DNA from: an uncultured Bacteroidaceae bacterium
Lineage (GTDB): Bacteria > Bacteroidota > Bacteroidia > Bacteroidales > Bacteroidaceae
Assembly (NCBI GenBank): GCA_904502235.1
Contig: CAJGDP010000006.1
Span: 11,871 to 75,870, forward strand
Length of the DNA stretch: 64,000 bases
Direction: 5' to 3'
Below, in pieces: positions 43,515 through 52,489 of this stretch. The notes beneath the pieces are model-generated. The model was not told the origin of the DNA. It saw only the letters and a list, made by a program, of their open reading frames with translations, and did not search any database. Position 1 is the first letter of the stretch, and every line of letters begins with the position of its first letter. The position numbers and the translations under genes are program-made.

Positions 43515-45317
43515 ATGAAGATAAAGTTAAGAAGTGCGCAGTCGACCGAAGGTCGCCGTATGGCGGGTGCCAGAGCTTTGTGGATTGCCAATGGTATGAA
43601 GCGTGAGATGTTCGGCAAGCCTATCATTGCGATTGCGAATTCGTTTACACAACTTGTTCCGGGACATACTCATCTGCACGAGGCTGGTCAGATTGTGAAG
43701 GCTGAAATTGAGAAGATGGGTTGCTATGCGGCTGAATTCAATACTATTGCCATTGACGATGGTATAGCAATGGGACACGATGGCATGTTGTACTCTTTGC
43801 CTTCGCGCGATATTATTGCCGACAGTGTGGAGTATATGTGCAATGCGCATAAGGTTGATGCTCTTGTGTGTATATCAAACTGCGACAAGATTACTCCGGG
43901 TATGCTCATGGCTGCTATGCGCCTGAATATCCCCACAGTATTTGTGTCGGGTGGTCCTATGGAAAAGGGTACTTGGAAAAACGAGAGTCTTGACCTTGTA
44001 ATTGCTATGGTGAAGGCTGCCGACAATACTGTGAGCGATGAGGAACTTGCTGAAATTGAAAAGCGTTCATGTCCGGGATGCGGTTCATGTTCGGGTATGT
44101 TTACTGCGAATTCAATGAACTCTCTTACCGAGGCTATCGGACTTTCGCTCCCAGGCAACGGTACTGTGCTTGCCACTCACGAGAACCGCGTTCAACTTTT
44201 GAAGGATGCTGCAAAGCATATTGTTGAGAATGCCATGAAGTATTATGGTGAGGGCGATGAGAGTGTTCTTCCACACAGCATTGCAACACGTGCGGCTTTC
44301 ATGAATGCCATGACTTTGGATATAGCCATGGGCGGTTCCACAAATACTATCCTTCACTTGCTTGCTGTTGCGCAGGAGGCGGGTGTGGATTTCAAGATGT
44401 CGGACATTGATGCTCTCAGCCGCAAGGTGCCTTGCTTGTGCAAGTTGGCTCCTAATGGTCCTAAATACGGCGTTCAGGATTGTGGCCGTGCCGGTGGTAT
44501 TCTTGGAATACTTGGTGAATTGGCTAAGGGTGGATTGCTCGATACATCGGTGAAACGTGTGACAGGTGCTACGCTTGCCGAGGATATTGCCAGATATTGC
44601 ATTACTGGCGATGCCGTGGATGCTGAGGCTGCAAGGGTGTATGGAACTGCTCCTGCAAATGTGTTCAGCAATGTTATGGGTTCACAGAACTGCTATTATG
44701 ATACTCTTGACACCGACCGCGAGAACGGTTGTATACGTTCTCTTGAGAATGCCTATACCAAGGATGGCGGTCTGGCAATCCTTTTCGGAAATATTGCTCA
44801 GGATGGTTGTGTAGTAAAGACTGCCGGCGTGGATGAGAGTATATGGAAATTCAGCGGAAAGGCTAAGGTGTTCGATTCGCAGGAGGCTGCCGTTGAGGGT
44901 ATTCTTGGCGGTGCTGTGCAGGCCGGTGATGTCGTGGTAATCATATACGAAGGTCCTAAGGGTGGCCCGGGTATGCAGGAGATGCTTTATCCTACATCGT
45001 ACATCAAGTCGCGTCATCTTGGCAAGGAGTGTGCGCTTATTACAGACGGACGTTTCAGTGGTGGTACATCGGGCTTGAGCATAGGTCATATTTCACCGGA
45101 GGCTGCCGCAGGTGGCAATATCGGTAAACTGCGCGACGGTGATATCATTGAAATTGATATACCGGCACGTACTATAAATGTGCGTCTCAGCGACGAGGAA
45201 CTTGCTGCGCGCGAGATGTTCCCTATGACACGCGACCGTGTTGTTTCAAAGAGCCTCAAGGCATATGCCAATATGGTTAGTTCTGCCGACAAGGGAGGCG
45301 TAAGAATTATTGATTGA
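43515..45317 (+). CDS. ilvD: Dihydroxy-acid dehydratase
   Basis: IlvD dehydrates the dihydroxy acids of isoleucine and valine synthesis using an Fe-S cluster. The 600-residue protein has the cysteine motifs CISNCDKITPGM and CPGCGSCSGMFTANSMN, the catalytic TDGRFSGGTSG near the C-terminus, and SIGHISPEAA. It is the first gene of the ilvD-ilvB-ilvN-ilvC run and shares a promoter with a leader of about 130 bases. The ATG at 43515 starts the family's usual KLRSAQSTEGRRMAGARALW. Cofactor ligands are complete and length is normal. Confidence 0.97.
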   Translation: MKIKLRSAQSTEGRRMAGARALWIANGMKREMFGKPIIAIANSFTQLVPGHTHLHEAGQIVKAEIEKMGCYAAEFNTIAIDDGIAMGHDGMLYSLPSRDIIADSVEYMCNAHKVDALVCISNCDKITPGMLMAAMRLNIPTVFVSGGPMEKGTWKNESLDLVIAMVKAADNTVSDEELAEIEKRSCPGCGSCSGMFTANSMNSLTEAIGLSLPGNGTVLATHENRVQLLKDAAKHIVENAMKYYGEGDESVLPHSIATRAAFMNAMTLDIAMGGSTNTILHLLAVAQEAGVDFKMSDIDALSRKVPCLCKLAPNGPKYGVQDCGRAGGILGILGELAKGGLLDTSVKRVTGATLAEDIARYCITGDAVDAEAARVYGTAPANVFSNVMGSQNCYYDTLDTDRENGCIRSLENAYTKDGGLAILFGNIAQDGCVVKTAGVDESIWKFSGKAKVFDSQEAAVEGILGGAVQAGDVVVIIYEGPKGGPGMQEMLYPTSYIKSRHLGKECALITDGRFSGGTSGLSIGHISPEAAAGGNIGKLRDGDIIEIDIPARTINVRLSDEELAAREMFPMTRDRVVSKSLKAYANMVSSADKGGVRIID

Positions 45318-45321
45318 TTTT

Positions 45322-47016
45322 ATGAGTAAAGAGATTATATCAGGTGGTGAGGCGCTGATGCGCTCTCTTATAAATGAAGGTGTTGATACGGTCTTCGGTT
45401 ATCCCGGTGGCTCTATCATGCCTGTATTCGATGCCATGTACGACCATCGCACCGACTTCCGTCAGGTGCTTGTGCGTCATGAGCAGGGCGCTGTGCATGC
45501 GGCGCAAGGTTATGCACGCAGTTCGGGTAAGGTGGGTGTTTCCATCGTAACCAGCGGACCCGGTGCAACAAATACATTGACAGGTATCAGTGATGCTATG
45601 CTCGACAGTACTCCTGTTGTGGTTATTGCAGGTCAGGTGGGATGTGCGGTGCTTGGTACTGATGCTTTCCAGGAGATTGACTTTGTGGGTATCACACAGC
45701 CTATTACAAAGTGGAGTTATCAGATACGTCGTCCCGAGGATGTGGCTTGGGCGGTTGCACGTGCTTTCTACATTGCACGAACAGGTCGTCCCGGTCCTGT
45801 GGTTCTCGACTTTACAAAGAATGCGCAGGTTGCCATGACTGAATACGAGCCTGCTTTTGTGGATGCTGTAAGAAGTTATATCCCTTATCCCACACCATGC
45901 CGTAAGGCTGTGGAGGAGGCTGCGGCTCTTATCAATGCCGCTGAGCGTCCGTTCATGATTGTAGGTCAGGGTATTGAACTTGGTGAGGCTCATCAGGAAC
46001 TCAAGGCTTTTGCCGAAAAGGCAAATATCCCTGTGGGAAAGACTTTATTGGGCTTGTCGGCTCTTCCAAGCGACCATCCTCTGTGTGTGGGTATGCTTGG
46101 TATGCATGGTAATTATGGTCCTAACTACAACACGAACCAGTGTGATCTGCTCATTGCGGTGGGTATGCGTTTCAGCGACCGTGTAACTGGTAATGTGGCT
46201 ACATACGCAAAGCAGGCAAAGGTTATACATATAGACATAGACCACGCGGAAATCAACAAGAATGTGGCAGTGGATGTTCCTATTGTGGGCGACTGCAAGG
46301 AGGTGCTCCCAATGCTTACAGAACTTGTAGAGCAACGCGACCATAGCAAGTGGGTGGAGAGTTTTGCCGAACTGAATGCCGTTGAGTATGAAAAGGTGGG
46401 CCGTAAGGCTTTGAATCCAACCGTGGGTCCTTTGCTCATGGGTGAAGTGGCACGCAAGGTTAGCGAGGCTTCGAACAACAGTGCGATATTGGTAACTGAT
46501 GTAGGTCAGAATCAGATGATGTCGTCGCGCTACTTCAAATATACTCTTCCGCGCAGCATCCTTACATCGGGCGGTCTTGGTACAATGGGTTACGGTTTGC
46601 CTGCGGCGATAGGCGCAAAGATGGCTATGCCCGAACGTACCGTGTGCCTGTTTACCGGTGATGGTGGTTTCCAGATGAATATTCAGGAACTTGGTACAAT
46701 AATGGAGCAGGGTACTGCCGTAAAGATGATTCTGTTGAACAACAACTATCTTGGCAATGTGCGCCAGTGGCAGGAACTCTTCTTTGACCACCGTTATTCA
46801 TGGACTCCAATGCTCAATCCCGAATATTCATTGATAGCAAAGGGCTATGGTATCCCATCGCGTCTTGTCATTGAGCGTGCGGAGTTGGATGATGCCATCC
46901 GTGAGATGTTGTCAACTCCCGGTCCGTTCCTTTTGCATGTTGCCGTTAAGGAGGAGGACAATGTTATGCCTATGACACCTCCGGGAGCAACGGTAAGTGA
47001 AATGATTTTTGAATAA
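45322..47016 (+). CDS. ilvB: Acetolactate synthase large subunit
   Basis: This thiamine diphosphate enzyme of 564 residues makes acetolactate or acetohydroxybutyrate. VFGYPGGSIMPVFDAMYD, VRHEQGAVHAAQGYAR with the catalytic Glu, GVSIVTSGPGATN, and the ThDP motif FTGDGGFQMNIQELGTIMEQ are present. I start at ATG 45322, four bases after the ilvD stop; a codon at 45310 would overlap ilvD. The small subunit follows after 6 bases. Its need for ThDP links it to the thiamine uptake operon in the same window only in a general sense. Confidence 0.96.
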   Translation: MSKEIISGGEALMRSLINEGVDTVFGYPGGSIMPVFDAMYDHRTDFRQVLVRHEQGAVHAAQGYARSSGKVGVSIVTSGPGATNTLTGISDAMLDSTPVVVIAGQVGCAVLGTDAFQEIDFVGITQPITKWSYQIRRPEDVAWAVARAFYIARTGRPGPVVLDFTKNAQVAMTEYEPAFVDAVRSYIPYPTPCRKAVEEAAALINAAERPFMIVGQGIELGEAHQELKAFAEKANIPVGKTLLGLSALPSDHPLCVGMLGMHGNYGPNYNTNQCDLLIAVGMRFSDRVTGNVATYAKQAKVIHIDIDHAEINKNVAVDVPIVGDCKEVLPMLTELVEQRDHSKWVESFAELNAVEYEKVGRKALNPTVGPLLMGEVARKVSEASNNSAILVTDVGQNQMMSSRYFKYTLPRSILTSGGLGTMGYGLPAAIGAKMAMPERTVCLFTGDGGFQMNIQELGTIMEQGTAVKMILLNNNYLGNVRQWQELFFDHRYSWTPMLNPEYSLIAKGYGIPSRLVIERAELDDAIREMLSTPGPFLLHVAVKEEDNVMPMTPPGATVSEMIFE

Positions 47017-47022
47017 GCTGCT

Positions 47023-47571
47023 ATGGAAAAGAAATTATATACAATAATCATATATACCGAGAATATTGCCGGTATGTTGAATCAGGTAACAGCGGAGTTT
47101 ACCCGTAGAATGATGAACATCGACACAATTACAGCGTCGTCATCTTCGGTTGAGGGTGTTCACCGTTATACTATCACTCTTTGGGGTGAGGAGGATTCTA
47201 TACAAAAGGTAACAAAGCGAATAGAGAAGAAAGTGGATGTGCTTAAGGCGGACTATTATGTTGATAAGGAAATCTTCTTCCAGGAGGTTGCGCTTTACAA
47301 ACTTTCGACTCCGCAGATTATGGAGAATCCCAAGATTTCTAAACTGATACGCCACAATGGTGCTCATGTAATTGAGATGAATGCCAACTATACTGTTGTT
47401 GAAAAGACCGGTTCAACCGATGATATTCTTGAACTCTATAACGAGTTCGTTGCACAGCAGTGTATGTTGCAGTTCGTCAAGTCGGGACGTGTCGCAGTTC
47501 CGCGCGATTCAATAGAGAATCTTACAGAACTGCTTTTCAATGAGGATTATAAAAGAAAACCAATAATATAA
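47023..47571 (+). CDS. ilvN: Acetolactate synthase small (regulatory) subunit
   Basis: The 182-residue protein starts with an ACT domain (LYTIIIYTENIAGMLNQVTAEFTRR), the site of valine feedback in this family, and continues with the C-terminal ACT-like half (YVDKEIFFQEVALYKLST, RHNGAHVIEMNANYTVVEKTG). It is longer than the E. coli IlvN short form and closer to IlvH, typical of Bacteroidota. It lies between the large subunit and ilvC and would bind and regulate the large subunit. The symbol could equally be ilvH. Confidence 0.93.
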   Translation: MEKKLYTIIIYTENIAGMLNQVTAEFTRRMMNIDTITASSSSVEGVHRYTITLWGEEDSIQKVTKRIEKKVDVLKADYYVDKEIFFQEVALYKLSTPQIMENPKISKLIRHNGAHVIEMNANYTVVEKTGSTDDILELYNEFVAQQCMLQFVKSGRVAVPRDSIENLTELLFNEDYKRKPII

Positions 47572-47580
47572 AGAACAATT

Positions 47581-48624
47581 ATGGCAGAAATGAATTTTGG
47601 TGGAGTAATAGAGAATGTTGTTACTTCACAGGAGTTTTCTCTTGAGAAAGCTCGTGAGATTATGAAGGACGAGGTTATTGCAGTTCTTGGCTATGGTGTT
47701 CAGGGCCCAGGTCAGGCATGCAACTTGCGCGATAACGGTTTCAATGTAATCGTCGGTCAGCGCGAAGGTGCTACATACGACAAGGCAGTTGCTGACGGCT
47801 GGGTTCCCGGTGAGACACTTTTCTCTATCGAAGAGGCTGCTCAGCGCGGTACAATCGTTTGTATGTTGCTTTCAGACGCTGCTCAGATTGCAATATGGCC
47901 AAAGGTTAAGGAGTATATGACAACCGGCAAGGCTCTCTACTTCTCACACGGTTTCGGTATCAACTGGAACGACAGAACAGGTATTGTTCCTCCGGCAGAT
48001 GTGGATGTAATCATGGTTGCTCCAAAGGGTTCAGGTACATCTTTGCGTACAATGTTCCTCGAGGGACGTGGCTTGAATGCCTCTTATGCAATCCATCAGG
48101 ATGCTACAGGCAAGGCTCTCGACCGTGTTTTGGCATTCGGTATCGGTATCGGTTCGGGCTATATGTTCGAGACTACATTCGAGCGTGAGGCTGTATCTGA
48201 CCTCACAGGTGAGCGTGGTTCGCTTATGGGTGCGGTACAGGGATTGTTCCTTGCTCAGTACGAGGTTCTGCGTGAGAACGGACACACTCCTTCCGAGGCT
48301 TTCAATGAGACAGTTGAGGAGCTTACACAGTCGCTCATGCCATTGTTCTCAGCCAAGGGTATGGACTGGATGTATGCGAACTGTTCAACCACAGCACAGC
48401 GTGGTGCTCTCGATTGGATGACTCCTTTCCACGATGCCATCAAGCCTGTTATGTACAAGTTGTACGAGGCTGTAAAGTGCGGCGAGGAAGCTCAGAGATC
48501 TATCGACTCTAACTCTCAGCCCGACTATCGCGAGAAGCTCAACGAGGAGTTGAAGGCTTTGCGCGAAAGCGAGATGTGGCAGGCTGGTGCGGTTGTACGT
48601 CAGTTGCGTCCCGAGAACAAGTAA
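47581..48624 (+). CDS. ilvC: Ketol-acid reductoisomerase
   Basis: It isomerises and reduces acetolactate in branched-chain amino acid synthesis. The 347-residue protein has the nucleotide motif VLGYGVQGPGQACNLRDNG, the beta2 loop GQREGATYD that meets the cofactor phosphate, HGFGINWND, and the metal ligands in DLTGERGSL and EAFNETVEELT. It is the last gene of the operon, 9 bases after ilvN, and is followed by a strong terminator. Cofactor preference cannot be fixed by eye. Confidence 0.96.
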   Translation: MAEMNFGGVIENVVTSQEFSLEKAREIMKDEVIAVLGYGVQGPGQACNLRDNGFNVIVGQREGATYDKAVADGWVPGETLFSIEEAAQRGTIVCMLLSDAAQIAIWPKVKEYMTTGKALYFSHGFGINWNDRTGIVPPADVDVIMVAPKGSGTSLRTMFLEGRGLNASYAIHQDATGKALDRVLAFGIGIGSGYMFETTFEREAVSDLTGERGSLMGAVQGLFLAQYEVLRENGHTPSEAFNETVEELTQSLMPLFSAKGMDWMYANCSTTAQRGALDWMTPFHDAIKPVMYKLYEAVKCGEEAQRSIDSNSQPDYREKLNEELKALRESEMWQAGAVVRQLRPENK

Positions 48625-48672
48625 TTCTTGCAGAGTTATAGGGACAGGCATTTTGCCGTCCTGAGTTCAAAT

Positions 48673-48714
48673 AGGGAAAATCCTTCGGTTTTGTAGGGAT
48701 TTTCCCTGTTTTTT
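48673..48714 (+). terminator. Terminator of the ilv operon
   Basis: AGGGAAAATCC (48673-48683) and GGATTTTCCCT (48697-48707) form an 11-base perfect stem followed by GTTTTTT. Confidence 0.88.
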
Positions 48715-48780
48715 GCTTTTCTTTGTAACTAACTTCGTACCGTAAAAAAGTATGAAGGTAAAATAAAAAGATATAATGTT

Positions 48781-49872
48781 ATGAAAAGGTTGTTCTTATT
48801 GTTGCTTATGGCATTTCCGTTCGTCGCATCGGCACAGCACGACGATATCTATTTTGTTCCTAAAAAGGGCACAAAAGCTGTTGTCGTGAAGTACGTTGAT
48901 GAATATGACGAATACGATGAATATGATGATGAATGGTACGACGAGGATGAGAATGTCTGCTATACAAACGATCTGTATGATTTATATGACGAGGATTATC
49001 GTTATTCCAGAAGAATCGTACGTTTCCGCAATCCGCACAGCAATGTAAGCAGTCCGCTATATTGGGACCTGATGTATGGTTGCGGTGTGAACGACTGGAT
49101 GGTCTACGACGACGGATATTACCTAAACATATATCCTACATATACCAATCCGTTGTATTATTGCTCGGGAACATCGTACAATTATTGGAGATGGAATACA
49201 TGGCATTACCCTTACAATTATCTGAATTATGGTCATTGGGGATATCACCATCACTATCCTTCGTATCATTGGCATGGATATTACCCTCATCATATGCATG
49301 GCGGTTATCATCCTTCCTATATCGCAGGCAGTTCGTGGCGTCCAGCACACAAGATACACAAGGGCATTCCTGTGAATGGTGCGGGTAAAGGACACAATAT
49401 TGCAGGAAGACCTGCCGGCAACCGTCACACTGTACACACAACAGACCGTGTGGGCACGAACAGACCTACAGACAGAGTGAGTGCTGCAAACCGACGTAAT
49501 GATGCGCGTACTGTCAACGTGGTACGTGGCGAGAACCCGCAGCGTAACCAGCAGGCCCGTCGTCCGTCTGCACAATCTTCAACAAACAGAAGCGGAAATG
49601 GCAAAAGCACGGGAACACAGGTGCGTACAAATAGCGGAAGCAGGAGTAAATCATCTTCTTCAAGCGGCAGAAGTTCTTACCGTAGCAGAAGTTCCTCTTC
49701 TTCGGGTGAGTACAACCGTCCGAGCAGTACAAGCGTTTCGCGTGAGCGCAACTCTTCATCGGGCAGCTTCAGAAGCGGCAGCTCATATTCCGGTTACGGA
49801 GGCGGTTCCGGTTCAAGAAGCGGTTCCGGCGGTTCCTCTTCCGGCTCAAGAGGCGGTGCTTCAAGACGCTGA
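48781..49872 (+). CDS. Secreted low-complexity protein with acidic, His/Tyr-rich and Arg/Ser/Gly-rich zones
   Basis: A signal peptide (MKRLFLLLLMAFPFVASA) precedes three zones. Residues about 35-80 are acidic with tandem DEY units. Residues about 100-185 are rich in Tyr, Trp and His (YNYWRWNTWHYPYNYL, GYHHHYPSYHWHGYYPHHM). The last 170 residues are Arg/Ser/Gly/Asn-rich and probably disordered. I do not recognise an enzyme domain. The strong negative to positive change suggests self-association, binding to polyanions, or metal binding by the His cluster; these are inferences. The next gene, a barrel protein, starts 26 bases later and may be a partner. Similar proteins occur in other Bacteroidales. 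Confidence 0.8.
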   Translation: MKRLFLLLLMAFPFVASAQHDDIYFVPKKGTKAVVVKYVDEYDEYDEYDDEWYDEDENVCYTNDLYDLYDEDYRYSRRIVRFRNPHSNVSSPLYWDLMYGCGVNDWMVYDDGYYLNIYPTYTNPLYYCSGTSYNYWRWNTWHYPYNYLNYGHWGYHHHYPSYHWHGYYPHHMHGGYHPSYIAGSSWRPAHKIHKGIPVNGAGKGHNIAGRPAGNRHTVHTTDRVGTNRPTDRVSAANRRNDARTVNVVRGENPQRNQQARRPSAQSSTNRSGNGKSTGTQVRTNSGSRSKSSSSSGRSSYRSRSSSSSGEYNRPSSTSVSRERNSSSGSFRSGSSYSGYGGGSGSRSGSGGSSSGSRGGASRR

Positions 49873-49898
49873 CAATAATTAGGGCATAATCTATTACT

Positions 49899-51410
49899 AT
49901 GAAAAACACAATACTTATGAAACGGGCAATATATATGCTTTTTGTGATTCTGCCGTTTGCGGTAAATTCACAGAATATGTATAACATTACTGATCTGTTC
50001 GATGACGCACCTTCGGGTACGGCGCGATTCATGTCAATGGGCGGTTCTATGTCGGCACTTGGCGGAGACTTGTCGGTTATGGGTACAAACCCGGCAGGAA
50101 CGGCTGTATATCGCTCAAACGATATAAATCTGACAGGTATTTTCGATATTGTGAACAACAGTGCCAAATATGAAAAGAGTGTTTCTCCATCGGGTTATAA
50201 TGGTGCGGCTCTTGGTAATCTAGGCTTTGTAGTCGCTTGCGAAATTGAGGATTCCTACTTGCGCTTCCTGAACTTTGGTGTAAACTACCGCAGAAAGAAC
50301 AATTTCCGTAACAACTTTGCGATGGAGGGTCCGTCGGGTGCTTTTTCGCAGCAATATGTGTTTGACTATCTGTATAGCCTGAATCCATTCGATCCCACAA
50401 AGATAAATTCGGGAATGTATAGCGGATTTGACTACAACTGGCTTGCATTGCTTGCGCATAATACCTATGTGTTTGATGAAGAGGGTTACTTCTATACTCC
50501 TGCCAAGCTTGGCTATAGCAGTGTGGTGCGCGGTGGCTTGAATATGTGCGATTTCAATCTCTCTGCCAATATTGATGACAGGGTGTATATAGGTGCATCT
50601 TTGGGATATTACAATCTTGACTATTCGCGCAGTTCATATTATTACGAGGATGATGAATTCGACAAGAGAATATATTCCTTGAATAATGAATACAGAATCA
50701 GCGGTGCAGGATACGATTTCAAATTGGGCTTGATAGTACGTCCGTTCGAGTATTCGCCTTTCAAGATTTCCGCGTTTGCGCATACTCCTGTAATGTATAG
50801 ATTCATGGATAGATCTTCGGCATATATGACAGGGCCGGAAGGTCATGTCTTTGATACGGCACATGAGGATTGTTACGGTGATGATGTGTATGTAACCTAT
50901 CGTCTGAATACTCCATGGAAATTCGGTGCCGGTGCTTCATATACATTCGGCAGATATCTTGCTTTGAATGCCGAGTATGAATACAGCAATGTTGCAGGAA
51001 CGTCCTTTACTAATGGCGAAGGTATTGACATTGCGCAGAACGAGGAGATTTCGTACAATCTTAAGGCACAGCATAAGGTGCGTATCGGTGCAGAGGTGCC
51101 TTTGAAGAAATTCGCGTTACGTGCAGGATATAACTATATATCTTCACCGTTTACTGCCGATGCTTACAAATGTATGAGCAATGCTACTGTAGTTGATACA
51201 TCAACCGAGTATATGAACAAGTATTCAAAGAATGTCTTTACATTCGGTCTGGGATATACGAGCAAACTCCTCTACATTGATTTTGCATATATGTGCCAGA
51301 AGCAGAAAAGCGATTTCTATCCTTTCTATGACGAGGATTATGTGAATCCGTCGGCTGCGGTGTCAACAACCAGTCATTCAATTGTGGCTGCCGTGGGTAT
51401 ACGTTTCTGA
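49899..51410 (+). CDS. OmpP1/FadL-like outer membrane protein
   Basis: The 503-residue protein has a signal peptide (AIYMLFVILPFAVNS) and opens with the FadL-type hatch GTARFMSMGGSMSALGGDLSVMGTNPAGTAVYRS. Many amphipathic aromatic strands follow, and it ends AAVGIRF, with the C-terminal Phe typical of assembled outer membrane barrels. Older databases often call such proteins hemin receptors, which has little support. It starts 26 bases after the low-complexity secreted protein, so the two may be produced together. ATG 49899 is listed; ATG 49917 gives a more typical signal peptide. The transported compound, probably hydrophobic, is unknown. Confidence 0.85.
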   Translation: MKNTILMKRAIYMLFVILPFAVNSQNMYNITDLFDDAPSGTARFMSMGGSMSALGGDLSVMGTNPAGTAVYRSNDINLTGIFDIVNNSAKYEKSVSPSGYNGAALGNLGFVVACEIEDSYLRFLNFGVNYRRKNNFRNNFAMEGPSGAFSQQYVFDYLYSLNPFDPTKINSGMYSGFDYNWLALLAHNTYVFDEEGYFYTPAKLGYSSVVRGGLNMCDFNLSANIDDRVYIGASLGYYNLDYSRSSYYYEDDEFDKRIYSLNNEYRISGAGYDFKLGLIVRPFEYSPFKISAFAHTPVMYRFMDRSSAYMTGPEGHVFDTAHEDCYGDDVYVTYRLNTPWKFGAGASYTFGRYLALNAEYEYSNVAGTSFTNGEGIDIAQNEEISYNLKAQHKVRIGAEVPLKKFALRAGYNYISSPFTADAYKCMSNATVVDTSTEYMNKYSKNVFTFGLGYTSKLLYIDFAYMCQKQKSDFYPFYDEDYVNPSAAVSTTSHSIVAAVGIRF

Positions 51411-51426
51411 TAAGTTATGCAGGTGT

Positions 51427-52485
51427 TCATTTCCTGCGCAGGAAGTTGAAGCCGGCATAGATTTTGAGATATCCGAATCCGTTCTGTACGGAGAGCGAAG
51501 GCTGGGTGTATGAATAGGTATGTGAAACCAACGATGCGCCTGCGAAGTATCTGCCGTTGTTATATACCAGCGCCAGACGCGAGATAAGGTCGAAGTTGAT
51601 ACTTGATACAAACTCCTTGCTGTTGCTTATATTGAGCTTCAGCGAGGTGTTTTTGTAACTTATGGCTGGTGATACCGAAATGTTGGCAAGGAAATTCTTT
51701 GCAAATACCCAGTTGTAACTGTATCCCAGATTTATGCTGATATCCCTATAGTCAACACACTTGAACTGCAGTTCGCTTTTCATCAGTTTCTCTATTGCCG
51801 GGTCTATTCTTGTGTGGTCGAAATCGAATTTCTGCTCATTGTAACTTAATCCCAGGATTAGCGAACCTGCGTTTCGGCGCTGGTTGGTTGATTGGCTGAA
51901 TGCCGCAGGGAACGAGAATTTCTTGTAGTTGAAAACGTAGAACAGGTTCGCACCCATCTGAGACGTGCTCAGTCCGTCGAAATCCCTCTTGTAGTTTACA
52001 AGTGGCAAATCGTTCTCAATGAATCCTTGCAGGTTTCGTATCTTGAAGCCGTCGCTGCGTTTGCGGTAGAAGAGTTCCAGGCCCAGTCTTGAACAGTATA
52101 GGTTAAGGTCCATGTCGAATTCCGGCTGGCTCTTGTTTAATGCGAAACTGTATCCGAAGAAGAGCCAACGCCATCCGAAGTGCAGACCAATCTTGTCGTT
52201 CGATGACGGGGCAATGGTTATGCTCTGTGATTTGTCTTTGGTGGAGAAACGGTAGTAGTCGTAACCGTGTGTGTATTGTGGCATCACGGTAAAGTTGTAT
52301 CTGTTCGGGGCAACATACAGTGTATCCTGTTGCAGTTGTCTGTCCACAAAGTTCACTACCTTCCAGAAGAAGTTCTCTTTTCTTGCGCTCTGTGATAGGG
52401 AAACTGCAGGAATACAGAGCATCAACAGGAGAAAAAGAACCGCTCTTCTCCCTTTTTGTGTGTTATTATGTATACCCCTTGTCAT
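51427..52485 (-). CDS. DUF4421-family exported barrel protein
   Basis: From ATG 52485 the protein has 352 residues with a signal peptide (RAVLFLLLMLCIPAVSLSQ). KVVNFVDRQLQQDTLYVAPNRYNFTVMPQ and KIGLHFGWRWLFFGYSF match DUF4421, and the alternating strands with a final aromatic motif (YAGFNFLRRK) suggest an outer membrane barrel. Starting at 52542 would run it through the stop of the upstream gene; ATG 52485 lies 4 bases after that stop. Last gene of the leftward operon beginning at 56315. Function unknown. Confidence 0.85.
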   Translation of the reverse strand: MTRGIHNNTQKGRRAVLFLLLMLCIPAVSLSQSARKENFFWKVVNFVDRQLQQDTLYVAPNRYNFTVMPQYTHGYDYYRFSTKDKSQSITIAPSSNDKIGLHFGWRWLFFGYSFALNKSQPEFDMDLNLYCSRLGLELFYRKRSDGFKIRNLQGFIENDLPLVNYKRDFDGLSTSQMGANLFYVFNYKKFSFPAAFSQSTNQRRNAGSLILGLSYNEQKFDFDHTRIDPAIEKLMKSELQFKCVDYRDISINLGYSYNWVFAKNFLANISVSPAISYKNTSLKLNISNSKEFVSSINFDLISRLALVYNNGRYFAGASLVSHTYSYTQPSLSVQNGFGYLKIYAGFNFLRRK

Positions 52486-52489
52486 GGAA

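Noticed and set aside
48900..48960. Tandem GAT-GAA-TAT-like units as a possible repeat array
   Set aside because: They are short codon-level repeats inside the secreted protein gene, explained by its DEY-rich sequence, not a CRISPR or satellite.
51411..51426. Possible terminator between the converging genes at 51.4 kb
   Set aside because: Only a CCTGCGCAGG-type short palindrome inside coding sequence is visible, without a T tract.
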